DNA of 64,000 nt from Lentilitoribacter sp039986595 (GCA_039986595.1 JBDWQJ010000004.1:744001-808000), one strand, 5' to 3'. Shown: positions 53,645 through 62,079, counted from the stretch's first letter. Numbers and translations are program-made. Notes: generated by a model not told the origin, from the sequence alone.

Positions 53645-54324
53645 GATGCTGCCACCTCATATTGCTTTTCAGCCATGCGGCGAAGGTTTTCTAAAACATG
53701 TGACATGTGCTTTTTAGTCTGGGCGGAATGTTCACCATCCAACATGGTATGTATTGTGCAAGAATGGTTGGGTAGTTCTTGAAAAAATAGATGAAGGCTG
53801 GCTTCGGGAGTTTTAAAATTAATCACCCAATGCTCTTTGTTCTGTTCTGCAATTTCGCAATTTATTTGCTCGCCATTAAACATTGAAAAATCATTTGAGC
53901 GAATAACGGTTTGTACATTTTTTTTCGGGCAGCTCAAACTAATCGAACGAAGAGGTGTTAAGTTTTCGTCGATGGATGGTTCTACCGAACTGTCGTCGAT
54001 GTTGACCCATATCAACCCACCTTTTTCCATGGATCTAAATTGTTGAGCTTTGATTGTTTCTGGCGGCTCTAGCTCTGGATGGGCAGGGATATATCGGCAG
54101 GTGGCTTTTTTGTCATAGTGCCAGCCGTGGTAGACGCATGCCAATGCTTCGCCGCGAACAAATCCATGAGATAGGCGCATGCCACGATGTGGGCATCGGT
54201 TATCCCATGCAGACAGGACGCCGGATTTACTGCGCCAAACCACGAGATCTTGTTCATGCACGATTGCGCGCATGACACGACCGTTCGGTAAATTTTGACT
54301 TAAACCAATAGCGACATTAGTCAT
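53641..54324 (-). CDS. Rieske [2Fe-2S] protein, partner of the split oxygenase
   Basis: 227 residues. Complete Rieske cluster motif CPHRGMRLSHG (Cys44, His46) and CVYHGWHYD (Cys63, His66), spaced as in ring-hydroxylating oxygenases. The C-terminal ~110 residues do not show the iron ligands of an oxygenase; they resemble at best a degenerate SRPBCC half (WVINFKTPEASLHLFFQEL). So cluster and iron site are on different polypeptides. First gene of the unit that runs on through the GST, deaminase and importer; the preceding 190 bases may hold a promoter with TATAAT on the minus strand at 54395-54390. Confidence 0.85.
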   Translation of the reverse strand: MTNVAIGLSQNLPNGRVMRAIVHEQDLVVWRSKSGVLSAWDNRCPHRGMRLSHGFVRGEALACVYHGWHYDKKATCRYIPAHPELEPPETIKAQQFRSMEKGGLIWVNIDDSSVEPSIDENLTPLRSISLSCPKKNVQTVIRSNDFSMFNGEQINCEIAEQNKEHWVINFKTPEASLHLFFQELPNHSCTIHTMLDGEHSAQTKKHMSHVLENLRRMAEKQYEVAAS

Positions 54325-54515
54325 TTGAAATCCTTGATAAAAACATGCGTAATAACTTTTGCCGATATTACAGTTTCATCCATCCCCATATTATAATCGG
54401 CTGAAACTTACCCACAGATTATTGTCTCTGTCCAGAGCAATATGCGAATAAATTCACCATGTAAAATATTGCGCAAATTTTAGGCATGCAGGTTTGTGCG
54501 TAATTTCATGATTGC

Positions 54516-54752
54516 TTAAGCAATGACAATGCTATCAACGGTTGATTCCAGTGGGCCAAGGCTACATGCTATTTCAAACGCGTCGATTAAGATTGGGTGG
54601 CCGGATGCGGATATTTCCATCAACGATGAACTGGCAGATTTTACTTCAATATCTACATCTAAAATATCTGCGCGGTGTTGGATCCACTTTTGGAAATTTA
54701 ATTCCTCAAAATCACCGACCATTTTAAAATTCTGCGTGATTATTTGTTGCAT
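54516..54752 (-). CDS. Small acylphosphatase-like protein lacking the catalytic motif
   Basis: 78 residues from ATG 54752 (AGGA six bases upstream). The order of elements, FQKWIQHRADILDVDIEV, SSSLMEISASGHPILIDAFEIACSLGPLESTVDSIVI, follows the acylphosphatase fold with its conserved GP turn. The usual GxVQGVxFR loop reads GDFEELNFQKW, so the catalytic arginine is absent. It is co-directional between the GntR regulator and the Rieske gene. Probably a non-enzymatic or binding role; unrecognised otherwise. Confidence 0.55.
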   Translation of the reverse strand: MQQIITQNFKMVGDFEELNFQKWIQHRADILDVDIEVKSASSSLMEISASGHPILIDAFEIACSLGPLESTVDSIVIA

Positions 54753-54872
54753 AAGGGATCCTTTCAATCGGGGAAATTATCATGAAAGTTTTAAAAGGCA
54801 ATATGATGAGAGCTTGAAGTGTCGATTTGGCAAGCAAGCATTATGATTGCAAAGACATTGATCAAATGACAA

Positions 54873-55583
54873 TTACTTCTTCAATATAGAGGCTAGGCTT
54901 TGCTTTGTTTGCGCGTGGCTCTTTAGATCAAGTCCTGAATGAAGATCGACGATATGGCTCTTCATTATTTTCTCTGCCGCTTGGGCATCGTTTTGTGAAA
55001 ATGCATCTAAAAGCGCATGATGGGAATGGCTTTCGCATGTTGTATCAAGCCGTTTCCAGTAAAGCGCAATGATCAAAGAAGATCTGGAAATGAGGGATCG
55101 TACGATTTTGCTAAACACATCATGTTCGGCGATATCGGCGATGATCACATGAAAGAAACCTGATAGCGATAATGCTTCGCCTTTATCACCGGCAGCTATA
55201 GCCGCATGCTCCGCTTCGATGTGATTGTGGAGAATGTCGATATCTTTTTGAGTGATTATTTTGGCAGCCATACCTGCAACGCGCGGTTCGATAAGTTCTC
55301 GTGCTTCAAAAACTTCCTGCGCTTCTTTGATAGAAGGTTGAGCGATGAATGCGCCTCTGTTTTTTTCAATGGTGACAAGTTGAGAATGAGAAAGCGCCTG
55401 TAATGCAGTTCGAACAATTGTTCGACTTGCACCAAACAAGTCACCAACTTCATCTTCTGATAATTTAACGCCCGGCAACAGGTTGTGCGATAGAATAGCT
55501 TTTTGCAGTTCGATATAAATATCTCTGGCCTTACCCTCAGGTAGATCGGTCAGGTTTTGATAATGTGATGCGCGCGCGCCCAT
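54873..55583 (-). CDS. GntR-family regulator, FCD subfamily
   Basis: 236 residues. N-terminal winged helix (ILSHNLLPGVKLSEDEVGDLFGASRTIVRTALQALSHSQLV), C-terminal FCD effector domain with metal-binding histidines (FFHVIIADIAEH, HHALLDAF, HIVDLH). Divergent from the ABC/racemase operon; operators at 55602-55627 and 55663-55674 lie between. It most likely controls both the oxygenase-deaminase unit and the divergent transport operon. Confidence 0.9.
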   Translation of the reverse strand: MGARASHYQNLTDLPEGKARDIYIELQKAILSHNLLPGVKLSEDEVGDLFGASRTIVRTALQALSHSQLVTIEKNRGAFIAQPSIKEAQEVFEARELIEPRVAGMAAKIITQKDIDILHNHIEAEHAAIAAGDKGEALSLSGFFHVIIADIAEHDVFSKIVRSLISRSSLIIALYWKRLDTTCESHSHHALLDAFSQNDAQAAEKIMKSHIVDLHSGLDLKSHAQTKQSLASILKK

Positions 55584-55601
55584 GGGTATCCAGATACTAT
55601 G

Positions 55602-55627
55602 TGGTCAAAAGTTTTTTCTTATGACCA
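55602..55627. promoter_or_regulatory. Inverted repeat TGGTCA-N14-TGACCA
   Basis: Perfect 6-bp arms at 55602-55607 and 55622-55627 around an AT-rich spacer, 18 bases from the GntR start. Candidate operator or part of the GntR promoter. Confidence 0.45.
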
Positions 55628-55662
55628 TAGCTAGTCCAAAGTGTCAACAATATCAATTCCAT

Positions 55663-55674
55663 ATTGTATACAAT
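55663..55674. promoter_or_regulatory. FCD-GntR operator ATTGTATACAAT
   Basis: Perfect 12-bp palindrome of the TTGTATACAA type used by many FCD-subfamily GntR proteins, in the divergent region. A partial copy, ATTGTATAAAT, follows at 55685. The site overlaps a possible plus-strand promoter, TTGTAT (55665-55670), 18 bases, TATAAA (55689-55694). Confidence 0.7.
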
Positions 55675-55836
55675 CTTTAATCATATTGTATAAATTTTAG
55701 GCACTCCGTGTTTCTATGAAAGCTGTGAAAACTCCTGATAATTTTTTTAATATTTTAATATCAATAACTTAAGAGCGCCAATCTTCACTTGGCACACTTC
55801 ATGCAACACGAAAACCATCGAAGTTGCAGAGGCGCT

Positions 55837-56838
55837 ATGAATAAAAATACTGAATTAGAATTGGTGGCACTGACCAAATTATATGGTGACGTTAAGGCTG
55901 TTGATAACATTGGGCTTAAAATTCCCAAGGCAAGTTACACCTGTCTTTTAGGGCCGTCTGGCTGTGGGAAATCATCGACTTTACGTATGATAGCAGGGCA
56001 TGAGATCGCAACGGACGGCGATATCATTTTGGGCGGTAAAAATATTACCAATCTTGCACCCGCTGAACGCGGCACTGCGATGATGTTTCAAAACTACGCG
56101 CTGTTTCCTCATCTCAGCGTGTTAGACAATGTCGCTTTCAGCATGAAGATCAAAAATATCGATAAGGCTGCGCGTCATCAAAAAGCGAAAGAAATGCTCG
56201 AACTGGTCGATATGGCTCAGTACAGCGAGCGCTTTCCAGAACAGCTTTCAGGGGGGCAACAGCAGCGTGTAGCACTTGCTCGTGCGCTGATAACTCGGCC
56301 ATCCATCCTTTTACTCGACGAGCCGTTGTCTGCCCTGGATCCATTTTTGCGACTTAAGATGCGGGTTGAGTTGAAGAAGCTTCAGCGTAGTTTGGGCATT
56401 TCCTTTGTGCACGTGACACATTCGCAGGACGAAGCCATGGCTTTAGCCGATAATATTGTGGTGATGCATGATGGTAAAATCGAACAATCAGGCTCGCCCA
56501 TTGAGGTGTTTAACAAGCCCGCAACGGAGTTCATCGCACGGTTTATGGGTGGGCATAATGTGATTTCTAGTGAAGGGCAGCTTCAAGCGATCCGCAGCGA
56601 CAAAATCTTTATTTCAAAAAAACCGAAAACTGCAAAAGACATTGTTGCAAGTGTCGCAAGTAAAATTGAAGAGATCGAATATCTCGGTACTAATATTCAG
56701 GTTTCTGCAAGAACTGATGAATTTGGCGAAATTACTGTCAATTTATCAGACCAAACTTTTTTCCAAAACCCATTTGAAATCGGTAACGCTGTTTATCTCA
56801 GTTGGAAGACTGAGGATGTTCAGATGTTGCCGAATTAA
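55837..56838 (+). CDS. Polyamine-type ABC importer ATPase (PotA-like)
   Basis: 333 residues from ATG 55837 (AGAGG upstream); a longer frame to 55789 lacks a ribosome site. Walker A GPSGCGKSS, signature LSGGQQQRVALARAL, Walker B ILLLDEPLSALD, switch VTHSQDEA, C-terminal TOBE-like region. First gene of an eight-gene plus-strand operon under the GntR-type operator. Confidence 0.88.
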   Translation: MNKNTELELVALTKLYGDVKAVDNIGLKIPKASYTCLLGPSGCGKSSTLRMIAGHEIATDGDIILGGKNITNLAPAERGTAMMFQNYALFPHLSVLDNVAFSMKIKNIDKAARHQKAKEMLELVDMAQYSERFPEQLSGGQQQRVALARALITRPSILLLDEPLSALDPFLRLKMRVELKKLQRSLGISFVHVTHSQDEAMALADNIVVMHDGKIEQSGSPIEVFNKPATEFIARFMGGHNVISSEGQLQAIRSDKIFISKKPKTAKDIVASVASKIEEIEYLGTNIQVSARTDEFGEITVNLSDQTFFQNPFEIGNAVYLSWKTEDVQMLPN

Positions 56839-56864
56839 GTGAAGACAGGCCTTTGGAGTTTAAG

Positions 56865-56900
56865 GCCAAAACTAAAACAAAAGCCAAAACCAAAACAAAA
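56865..56900 (+). repeat. Two tandem 18-bp repeats in the leader of the binding-protein gene
   Basis: GCCAAAACTAAAACAAAA (56865-56882) followed directly by GCCAAAACCAAAACAAAA (56883-56900), one mismatch. A/C-only strands like this are unstructured and can act as translation enhancers just before a ribosome site (AAGGA at 56902). Confidence 0.7.
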
Positions 56901-56912
56901 GAAGGAATGAAT

Positions 56913-58205
56913 ATGACAACAGAAAATAAAAAAAATGGTCTATCCAGACGGTCGCTCCTTAAGGGAACAGCTGCAACAGCGGGTGCTGCGATTGGATCTG
57001 GAGCTATCACAGGCTTTCCAACTATCTGGGCTCAAAACATTAAAAATGTAACGCTGCGCCAGTTTGGTACAGGCGTTTCAAACTTAAATGATGTTGCTAC
57101 GAAAGTGAAAGAAGATTTGGGCTTCACGCTTGAAATGACAGCACTAGATAGTGATAGCGTGACACAACGTGCCGCAACGCAACCAAAAAGTTTTGATATT
57201 GCAGATATCGAATATTGGATTTGTAAGAAGGTTTGGCCAACGGGTAATCTTCAAGCCATGGACGTGTCAAAGATCAAGAACTATGACAAAATCGCTGGTA
57301 CGTTTACATCCGGGAAATTGACGCCAACAAGTGAAATTGCGCAAGGTACGGCACCTCACACTGTTGGTTTTACAGATAGTGTTGATGGTAAAACATTTGC
57401 CAAAGAGCAAACGGGTTGGATGACACTTATTCCAACAATTTATAATGCTGATACGCTTGGCATTCGTCCGGATCTTATTGGTCGTCCGATTGATACATGG
57501 GCTGAGTTGCTCAATCCTGAATTCAAAGGCAAAGCCTCTATTCTGGATATTTCATCAATTGGCATTATGGATATGGCAATGGTTGTCGAAGCCATGGGTG
57601 ATTACACATATGGTGATAAAGGCAATATGACTAAAGAAGAGATTGATATGACATTCAAGATCTTCACTGAGGCGAAACAAGCCGGCCAGTTCCGTGCGTT
57701 CTGGAAATCATTTGATGAATCCGTCAACCTGATGGCGTCTGGTGAGGTGGTCATTCAGTCCATGTGGTCACCGGCTATCACAGCCGTGCGTTCAAAAGGT
57801 ATCCCATGTGTTTATCAGCCGCTTAAAGAAGGCTATCGTTCATGGGGTGGTGGTCTTGGTTTGTCGGCTAACTTGTCTGGCATCGAGCTTGAGGCTGCTT
57901 ATGAATATATCAACTGGTATCTATCTGGTTGGGTCGGTGGCTACCTCATGCGCCAAGGCTACTATTCAGCTGTTCCTGAAACATCGAAGAACTTCATGTC
58001 TGAAGACGAGTGGGGCTTCTGGTACGAAGGTAAGCCGGCTCAAGGTGATATCTTGAACCCGCAAGGTGTTGTGATGGAAAAAGCCGGTGCTGTGCGCGAT
58101 GGCGGTTCATTTACTGATCGTATGGGCGCTGTTGCTTGTTGGAACTCCGTTATGGATGAGAACCAATACATGGTTCGTAAGTGGAACGAATTTATCGCCG
58201 CTTAA
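56913..58205 (+). CDS. Tat-exported solute-binding protein (polyamine-type)
   Basis: 430 residues from ATG 56913, six bases after AAGGA. The N-terminus carries a twin-arginine signal LSRRSLLKGTAATAGAAIGSG ending near IWAQN. The rest is a PotD-like fold (WMTLIPTIYNADTLGIRPDLIG, TWAELLNPEFKGKASILD, GEVVIQSMWSPAITAVRSKGI, EYINWYLSGWVGGYLMRQGYYSAV). Tat export implies folding, perhaps with a cofactor, before export. Ligand unknown. Confidence 0.87.
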   Translation: MTTENKKNGLSRRSLLKGTAATAGAAIGSGAITGFPTIWAQNIKNVTLRQFGTGVSNLNDVATKVKEDLGFTLEMTALDSDSVTQRAATQPKSFDIADIEYWICKKVWPTGNLQAMDVSKIKNYDKIAGTFTSGKLTPTSEIAQGTAPHTVGFTDSVDGKTFAKEQTGWMTLIPTIYNADTLGIRPDLIGRPIDTWAELLNPEFKGKASILDISSIGIMDMAMVVEAMGDYTYGDKGNMTKEEIDMTFKIFTEAKQAGQFRAFWKSFDESVNLMASGEVVIQSMWSPAITAVRSKGIPCVYQPLKEGYRSWGGGLGLSANLSGIELEAAYEYINWYLSGWVGGYLMRQGYYSAVPETSKNFMSEDEWGFWYEGKPAQGDILNPQGVVMEKAGAVRDGGSFTDRMGAVACWNSVMDENQYMVRKWNEFIAA

Positions 58206-58216
58206 TATATTTAGTT

Positions 58217-58243
58217 GGCCTCGCAGGATTTTCTTGCGGGGCC
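58217..58243 (+). other. Intercistronic hairpin after the Tat binding-protein gene
   Basis: GGCCTCGCA (58217-58225) pairs with TGCGGGGCC (58235-58243), one G-U pair, 9-base loop, 11 bases after the stop. No U-run. Likely an mRNA-stabilising element that raises binding-protein output. Confidence 0.5.
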
Positions 58244-58279
58244 GAACCTCTTGAAATTTTCGTTCGGATCAAGTGTTCC

Positions 58280-59146
58280 ATGTATAAGTTTTTCGCACAA
58301 AAGAACAATCTGATTGGCTGGATGCTGGCATCGCCCTTATCTTTAGTGCTTGTCTTTTTTCTCATTTGCCCAATCATTATGATTGTGATTGTGAGCTTTT
58401 GGGGCGCGACCGAATTTTCCATTTATCCAGCTTTCCAGTGGGATAATTACGAGTTTTTATTTTCCTCACCCGTCACCTATTCGGTGTTTTTCAAAACTTT
58501 TATGTACGCGTTTATCACGTGGGTCATTACACTGATCATTGGCTTTACGATTGCTTATTATCTAGCCTTTCATATCAAAAGCCTGACCTGGCAGATCGCA
58601 CTTTTTTTATTGTGCACAATCCCATTTTGGACGTCTAACATCATTCGGATGATTTCATGGATTCCGTTTTTAGGGCGCAACGGAATAGCCAATGAAACCC
58701 TTTTGGGATTGGGTCTTATCAGTGAGCCTGTCGAGTGGTTATTATTCTCCGACTTTGCTGTTATTCTTGCCTTTGTTCACCTTTATACGCTGTTCATGGT
58801 TGTGCCGATTTTTAACACCATGATGCGTATCGACCATAGTCTTTTAGAAGCTGCAAGAGATGCTGGCGCGAGCGGGTTTCAAACTCTTGTCAATGTTATC
58901 ATCCCACTTTGTAAGCCAGGGATCATGATTGGTTCGATCTTTGTTGTAACGCTTGTGATGGGTGATTTCATCACGGTTCGATTTATGAGTGGATCTCAGT
59001 CTGCAAATGTTGGGCGCTTGATTTCTAATGATGTCGGATTGCTGCAATATCCATCGGCAAGCGCAACAGCCGTTGTTCTTCTGCTGACCGTTCTCATTAC
59101 AATTGGGATCATGTTGCGATTTGTAAATATTCGGAAGGAGCTTTGA
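58280..59146 (+). CDS. Polyamine-type ABC permease 1 (PotB-like)
   Basis: 288 residues from the Met at 58280 (MYKFFAQKNNLIGWML); the ribosome site is weak and a longer frame from 58181 runs through the hairpin and the previous gene. Six helices, EAA loop LLEAARDAGASGFQTLVNVIIPLCKPG at about 190-216. Confidence 0.85.
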   Translation: MYKFFAQKNNLIGWMLASPLSLVLVFFLICPIIMIVIVSFWGATEFSIYPAFQWDNYEFLFSSPVTYSVFFKTFMYAFITWVITLIIGFTIAYYLAFHIKSLTWQIALFLLCTIPFWTSNIIRMISWIPFLGRNGIANETLLGLGLISEPVEWLLFSDFAVILAFVHLYTLFMVVPIFNTMMRIDHSLLEAARDAGASGFQTLVNVIIPLCKPGIMIGSIFVVTLVMGDFITVRFMSGSQSANVGRLISNDVGLLQYPSASATAVVLLLTVLITIGIMLRFVNIRKEL

Positions 59147-59147
59147 T

Positions 59148-59987
59148 ATGGAGCGCCGTAGTCTTTCCTTTTATGTTTTAACTTTCATTTTCGCGCTTTT
59201 TATCCTGTTTCTTTACGGTCCGACAATTACCATAGCCATCCTGTCTCTTCAGGGGCCTAATGGCGGGTTGACGTTTCCGATGAACGGTATGTCGCTTCAT
59301 TGGTTTTATGACCTTTTTGAGCAGCAGGCTGTTGGTGATATCTGGGGATCATTCCGCAGATCGTTTGCTCTTGGATTTTTAGTGATGGTGATCACAGTGA
59401 TTGTCTCCGTGATGGGTGGTCTGGCTTTTCGTAAAAAATTCAAAGGTTCAGGAATTGTCTTTTACCTTGTTATTACCAGCTTAATCATCCCCTCGATCTT
59501 AATCTCGCTTGGTGTTGGATTGATTTTTAATCAACTCGGATGGGATGTGCATTGGTCAACGTCTGGTTTGGGGTCACAACTGACATGGACTTTACCATTT
59601 GGGTTGTTGATCATGTTCGCGGTGTTTAACAGATTTGATAAATCCTATGAAGAGGCTGCACGCGATTTAGGTGCAAGCCCATGGCAGACAATTCGTTATG
59701 TGGTTTTGCCCATCATCGGACCAAGCCTGATCGGTGTTGCGCTTTTTGGTTTCACACTTTCCTACGATGAATTTGCAAGAACACTGCTGACGGCAGGTTC
59801 ATATAATACTTTGCCGCTTGAAATATTTGGGATGACAACAAATGTCACAACGCCTGTGCTCTATGCGCTTGGCACGCTGACCACAGTCTTTTCCTTTGCC
59901 ATGATCGGCACGTTTTTAGGCATTGCTGTTTACATGCAAAAGCGCAAAAAGCGTCTGGGTTCAGATGCTAATAGCGGGATGGTCTAA
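59148..59987 (+). CDS. Polyamine-type ABC permease 2 (PotC-like)
   Basis: 279 residues, six helices, EAA loop YEEAARDLGASPWQTIRYVVLPIIGPS near residue 170, then LSYDEFARTLLTAG. One base after permease 1 and three bases before the racemase gene. Confidence 0.88.
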   Translation: MERRSLSFYVLTFIFALFILFLYGPTITIAILSLQGPNGGLTFPMNGMSLHWFYDLFEQQAVGDIWGSFRRSFALGFLVMVITVIVSVMGGLAFRKKFKGSGIVFYLVITSLIIPSILISLGVGLIFNQLGWDVHWSTSGLGSQLTWTLPFGLLIMFAVFNRFDKSYEEAARDLGASPWQTIRYVVLPIIGPSLIGVALFGFTLSYDEFARTLLTAGSYNTLPLEIFGMTTNVTTPVLYALGTLTTVFSFAMIGTFLGIAVYMQKRKKRLGSDANSGMV

Positions 59988-59990
59988 GAT

Positions 59991-60680
59991 ATGGACATCC
60001 TGGTTATAAATCCTAATACAACTGCATCGATGACGGCATCAATTGGTGTCGCAGCTAAAGAAGCCACAACGGTTGGTACAGAAATTATTGCGGTTAATCC
60101 TTTGAATGGGCCGAAATCAATTCAGGGACCTGAAGATGGTAAGGCGGCACTTCCAGGATTGTTTGAGGTTTTTGATGAGAAATCTGAAGCGCATGATGCG
60201 GTGATCATTGCCTGTTTTGATGATACCGGTCTGATGGAATTGCGCGCACGTGCGCGTATGCCTGTGATCGGTATTGGAGAAGCGGCTTTTCATATTGCAA
60301 TGTTACTAGGTTCAAAGTTTTCAGTTGTCACAACGCTGGATGTGTCTGTTCCTGTCATCCAAGAAAACTTGAAGAGTTATGGTTTCGATCAAAGGTGCGT
60401 AAAGGTCCGTGCATCTGGAATTCCTGTTTTAGATTTGGAAACCGAAAGTGACGCTGTCCAAATCGTCCTCCGTGCTGAGATCGAACGCGCATTTAATGAA
60501 GACCAAATAGATTGCGTTGTTTTAGGTTGTGCCGGGATGGCAAAGATGGCCGCTGAGCTCACGGCGGAATTTGGCAAACCGGTTATAGATGGGGTGCAAG
60601 CAGCAGTACAATTATGTGAGCTCACACAACATTATGCATCGGCTGATTCTTCCAGTTCCAAATTGAAAAGTGCAAGCTAA
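59991..60680 (+). CDS. Asp/Glu/hydantoin racemase family protein
   Basis: 229 residues. The start MDILVINPNTTASMTASI and the two catalytic cysteines, IACFDDTGL (about 76) and LGCAGM (about 182), are those of hydantoin/allantoin racemases. A racemase of hydantoin or allantoin would fit the purine-type genes on the other side of the GntR regulator; maleate isomerase-like activity is less likely. It overlaps the next permease gene by one base (TAATG). Confidence 0.85.
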   Translation: MDILVINPNTTASMTASIGVAAKEATTVGTEIIAVNPLNGPKSIQGPEDGKAALPGLFEVFDEKSEAHDAVIIACFDDTGLMELRARARMPVIGIGEAAFHIAMLLGSKFSVVTTLDVSVPVIQENLKSYGFDQRCVKVRASGIPVLDLETESDAVQIVLRAEIERAFNEDQIDCVVLGCAGMAKMAAELTAEFGKPVIDGVQAAVQLCELTQHYASADSSSSKLKSAS

Positions 60681-61357
60681 TGGAATTTCGTTTCTTTGAA
60701 ATTTATCGAGAGACTGAATATCTTTTTCTGTTAGCTGAAGGCGTTGGAACTAGCATCTTTATTACGATACTTGCTGGTGCTTTTGGCTTCATATTGGCGA
60801 CCTTTCTTGCCTTAAGTCGATATTGGGAAGTCCCGGTGATTAAATATATCTCTACTGGTTATGTGGAGTTTATTCGTAACACGCCACTTATTGTGCAGAT
60901 GTTTTTTGTTGCGTTTGGTTTACCACTGTTACTTGGGTATGAATGGCCATTTTGGGCACATGCTGTTTTTGCGCTAACATTAAACTTCTCGGGCTATTTT
61001 GCTGAGATTTTGCGCTCTAGTTTTCGCTCGATCTCCCATCATCAAAATGAAGCGGCGGCCTCTTTGGGGTTGCCGCCACGTACGACGTTTTGGAAAGTTT
61101 TGTTCCCCCAAGCGATTGCTGTGAGCTTCCCATCATTAAACAGTCAGTTCATTTTCTTGTTTTTAACAACCGGAATTATATCAGAGATTGGTGTGCGTGA
61201 TCTAACTTATGCAGGATTGTTTATCGATAGTCGCACTTTCAGATCGTTTGAAGTCTTTATCACGCTCACCTGTCTTTATATCGGTATCGCTGTGAGCTTT
61301 AAAGCATCGCTTGCGTGGCTTCATGACAGGCTGTTTCCATGGAAGGTTTTGCGATGA
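60680..61357 (+). CDS. Polar amino acid type ABC permease 1 (HisQ/GlnP family)
   Basis: 225 residues, five helices, with YVEFIRNTPLIVQMFFVAFGLP and FRSISHHQNEAAASLGLPPRTTFWKVLFPQA, the standard His/Glu/Gln/Arg permease signature. It overlaps both neighbours. No ATPase gene for this pair lies in the operon. Confidence 0.9.
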   Translation: MEFRFFEIYRETEYLFLLAEGVGTSIFITILAGAFGFILATFLALSRYWEVPVIKYISTGYVEFIRNTPLIVQMFFVAFGLPLLLGYEWPFWAHAVFALTLNFSGYFAEILRSSFRSISHHQNEAAASLGLPPRTTFWKVLFPQAIAVSFPSLNSQFIFLFLTTGIISEIGVRDLTYAGLFIDSRTFRSFEVFITLTCLYIGIAVSFKASLAWLHDRLFPWKVLR

Positions 61358-62058
61358 AGGACATCTTTATCTCAGCTTTTGGCAAACCTTATGGCATCGT
61401 GTTGTTCCAGCTCATGGAGGCGACGCAGTATACGATTTACCTTTCGTTGATCGCCTTTATTGGCGGTGGTTTGATGGCGTTGTTTATTACGCTCATGCGT
61501 ATCGCACCGGATAAACGGATAAACAAAATTGCCATCGGATATATTTGGCTTTTCCAGTCCACGCCGCTTCTCATGTTGTTGTTCCTTTTAGGGTTGGGCG
61601 CTCCTCGGTTGCTAAATGTCGATATCGATCCATGGTATGCTGCAAGCATTGCACTGATAGTTTATGCCAGTGCTTATATTGCCGATGTATGGCGAGGCGC
61701 TATTCAATCTCTACCTGTTGGGCAATGGGAAGGTGGTAAAGCACTGGGCTTTAAGTTTTTTAGAACGCTTCGTTTGGTTATTTTCCCGCAAGCTTTTAAA
61801 ATATCCATCCCACCAACGGTCGGCTTTATGGTGCAGATTATTAAGGCCACCTCACTTGCTTACATCATCGGGTTTCATGATTTGATGGCGATTGGCAAGC
61901 GCTGGGCTAACGCTCCTGTTGATGGTACCGAACCCTTCATCATTTTCCCGCTTATGGCGCTTATTTATTTCGGGCTTTGTTTTCCTTTGGCGCAGCTTGC
62001 GCGTCGCTTGGAAGCCAGAGCCAGTCTCCCCGGTCGCATTTCCTCCCCCAAACCTTAG
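61354..62058 (+). CDS. Polar amino acid type ABC permease 2 (HisM/GlnP family)
   Basis: 234 residues from ATG 61354 (GGAAGG seven bases upstream, ATGA overlap with the preceding stop). Five helices; YIWLFQSTPLLMLLFLLGLG and SLPVGQWEGGKALGFKFFRTLRLVIFPQA. Here FQSTPLLM replaces the usual F(R)GTPLL form, a mild variant. Confidence 0.9.
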   Translation: MKDIFISAFGKPYGIVLFQLMEATQYTIYLSLIAFIGGGLMALFITLMRIAPDKRINKIAIGYIWLFQSTPLLMLLFLLGLGAPRLLNVDIDPWYAASIALIVYASAYIADVWRGAIQSLPVGQWEGGKALGFKFFRTLRLVIFPQAFKISIPPTVGFMVQIIKATSLAYIIGFHDLMAIGKRWANAPVDGTEPFIIFPLMALIYFGLCFPLAQLARRLEARASLPGRISSPKP

Positions 62059-62079
62059 CTGAACACAAAGGAGATACTT

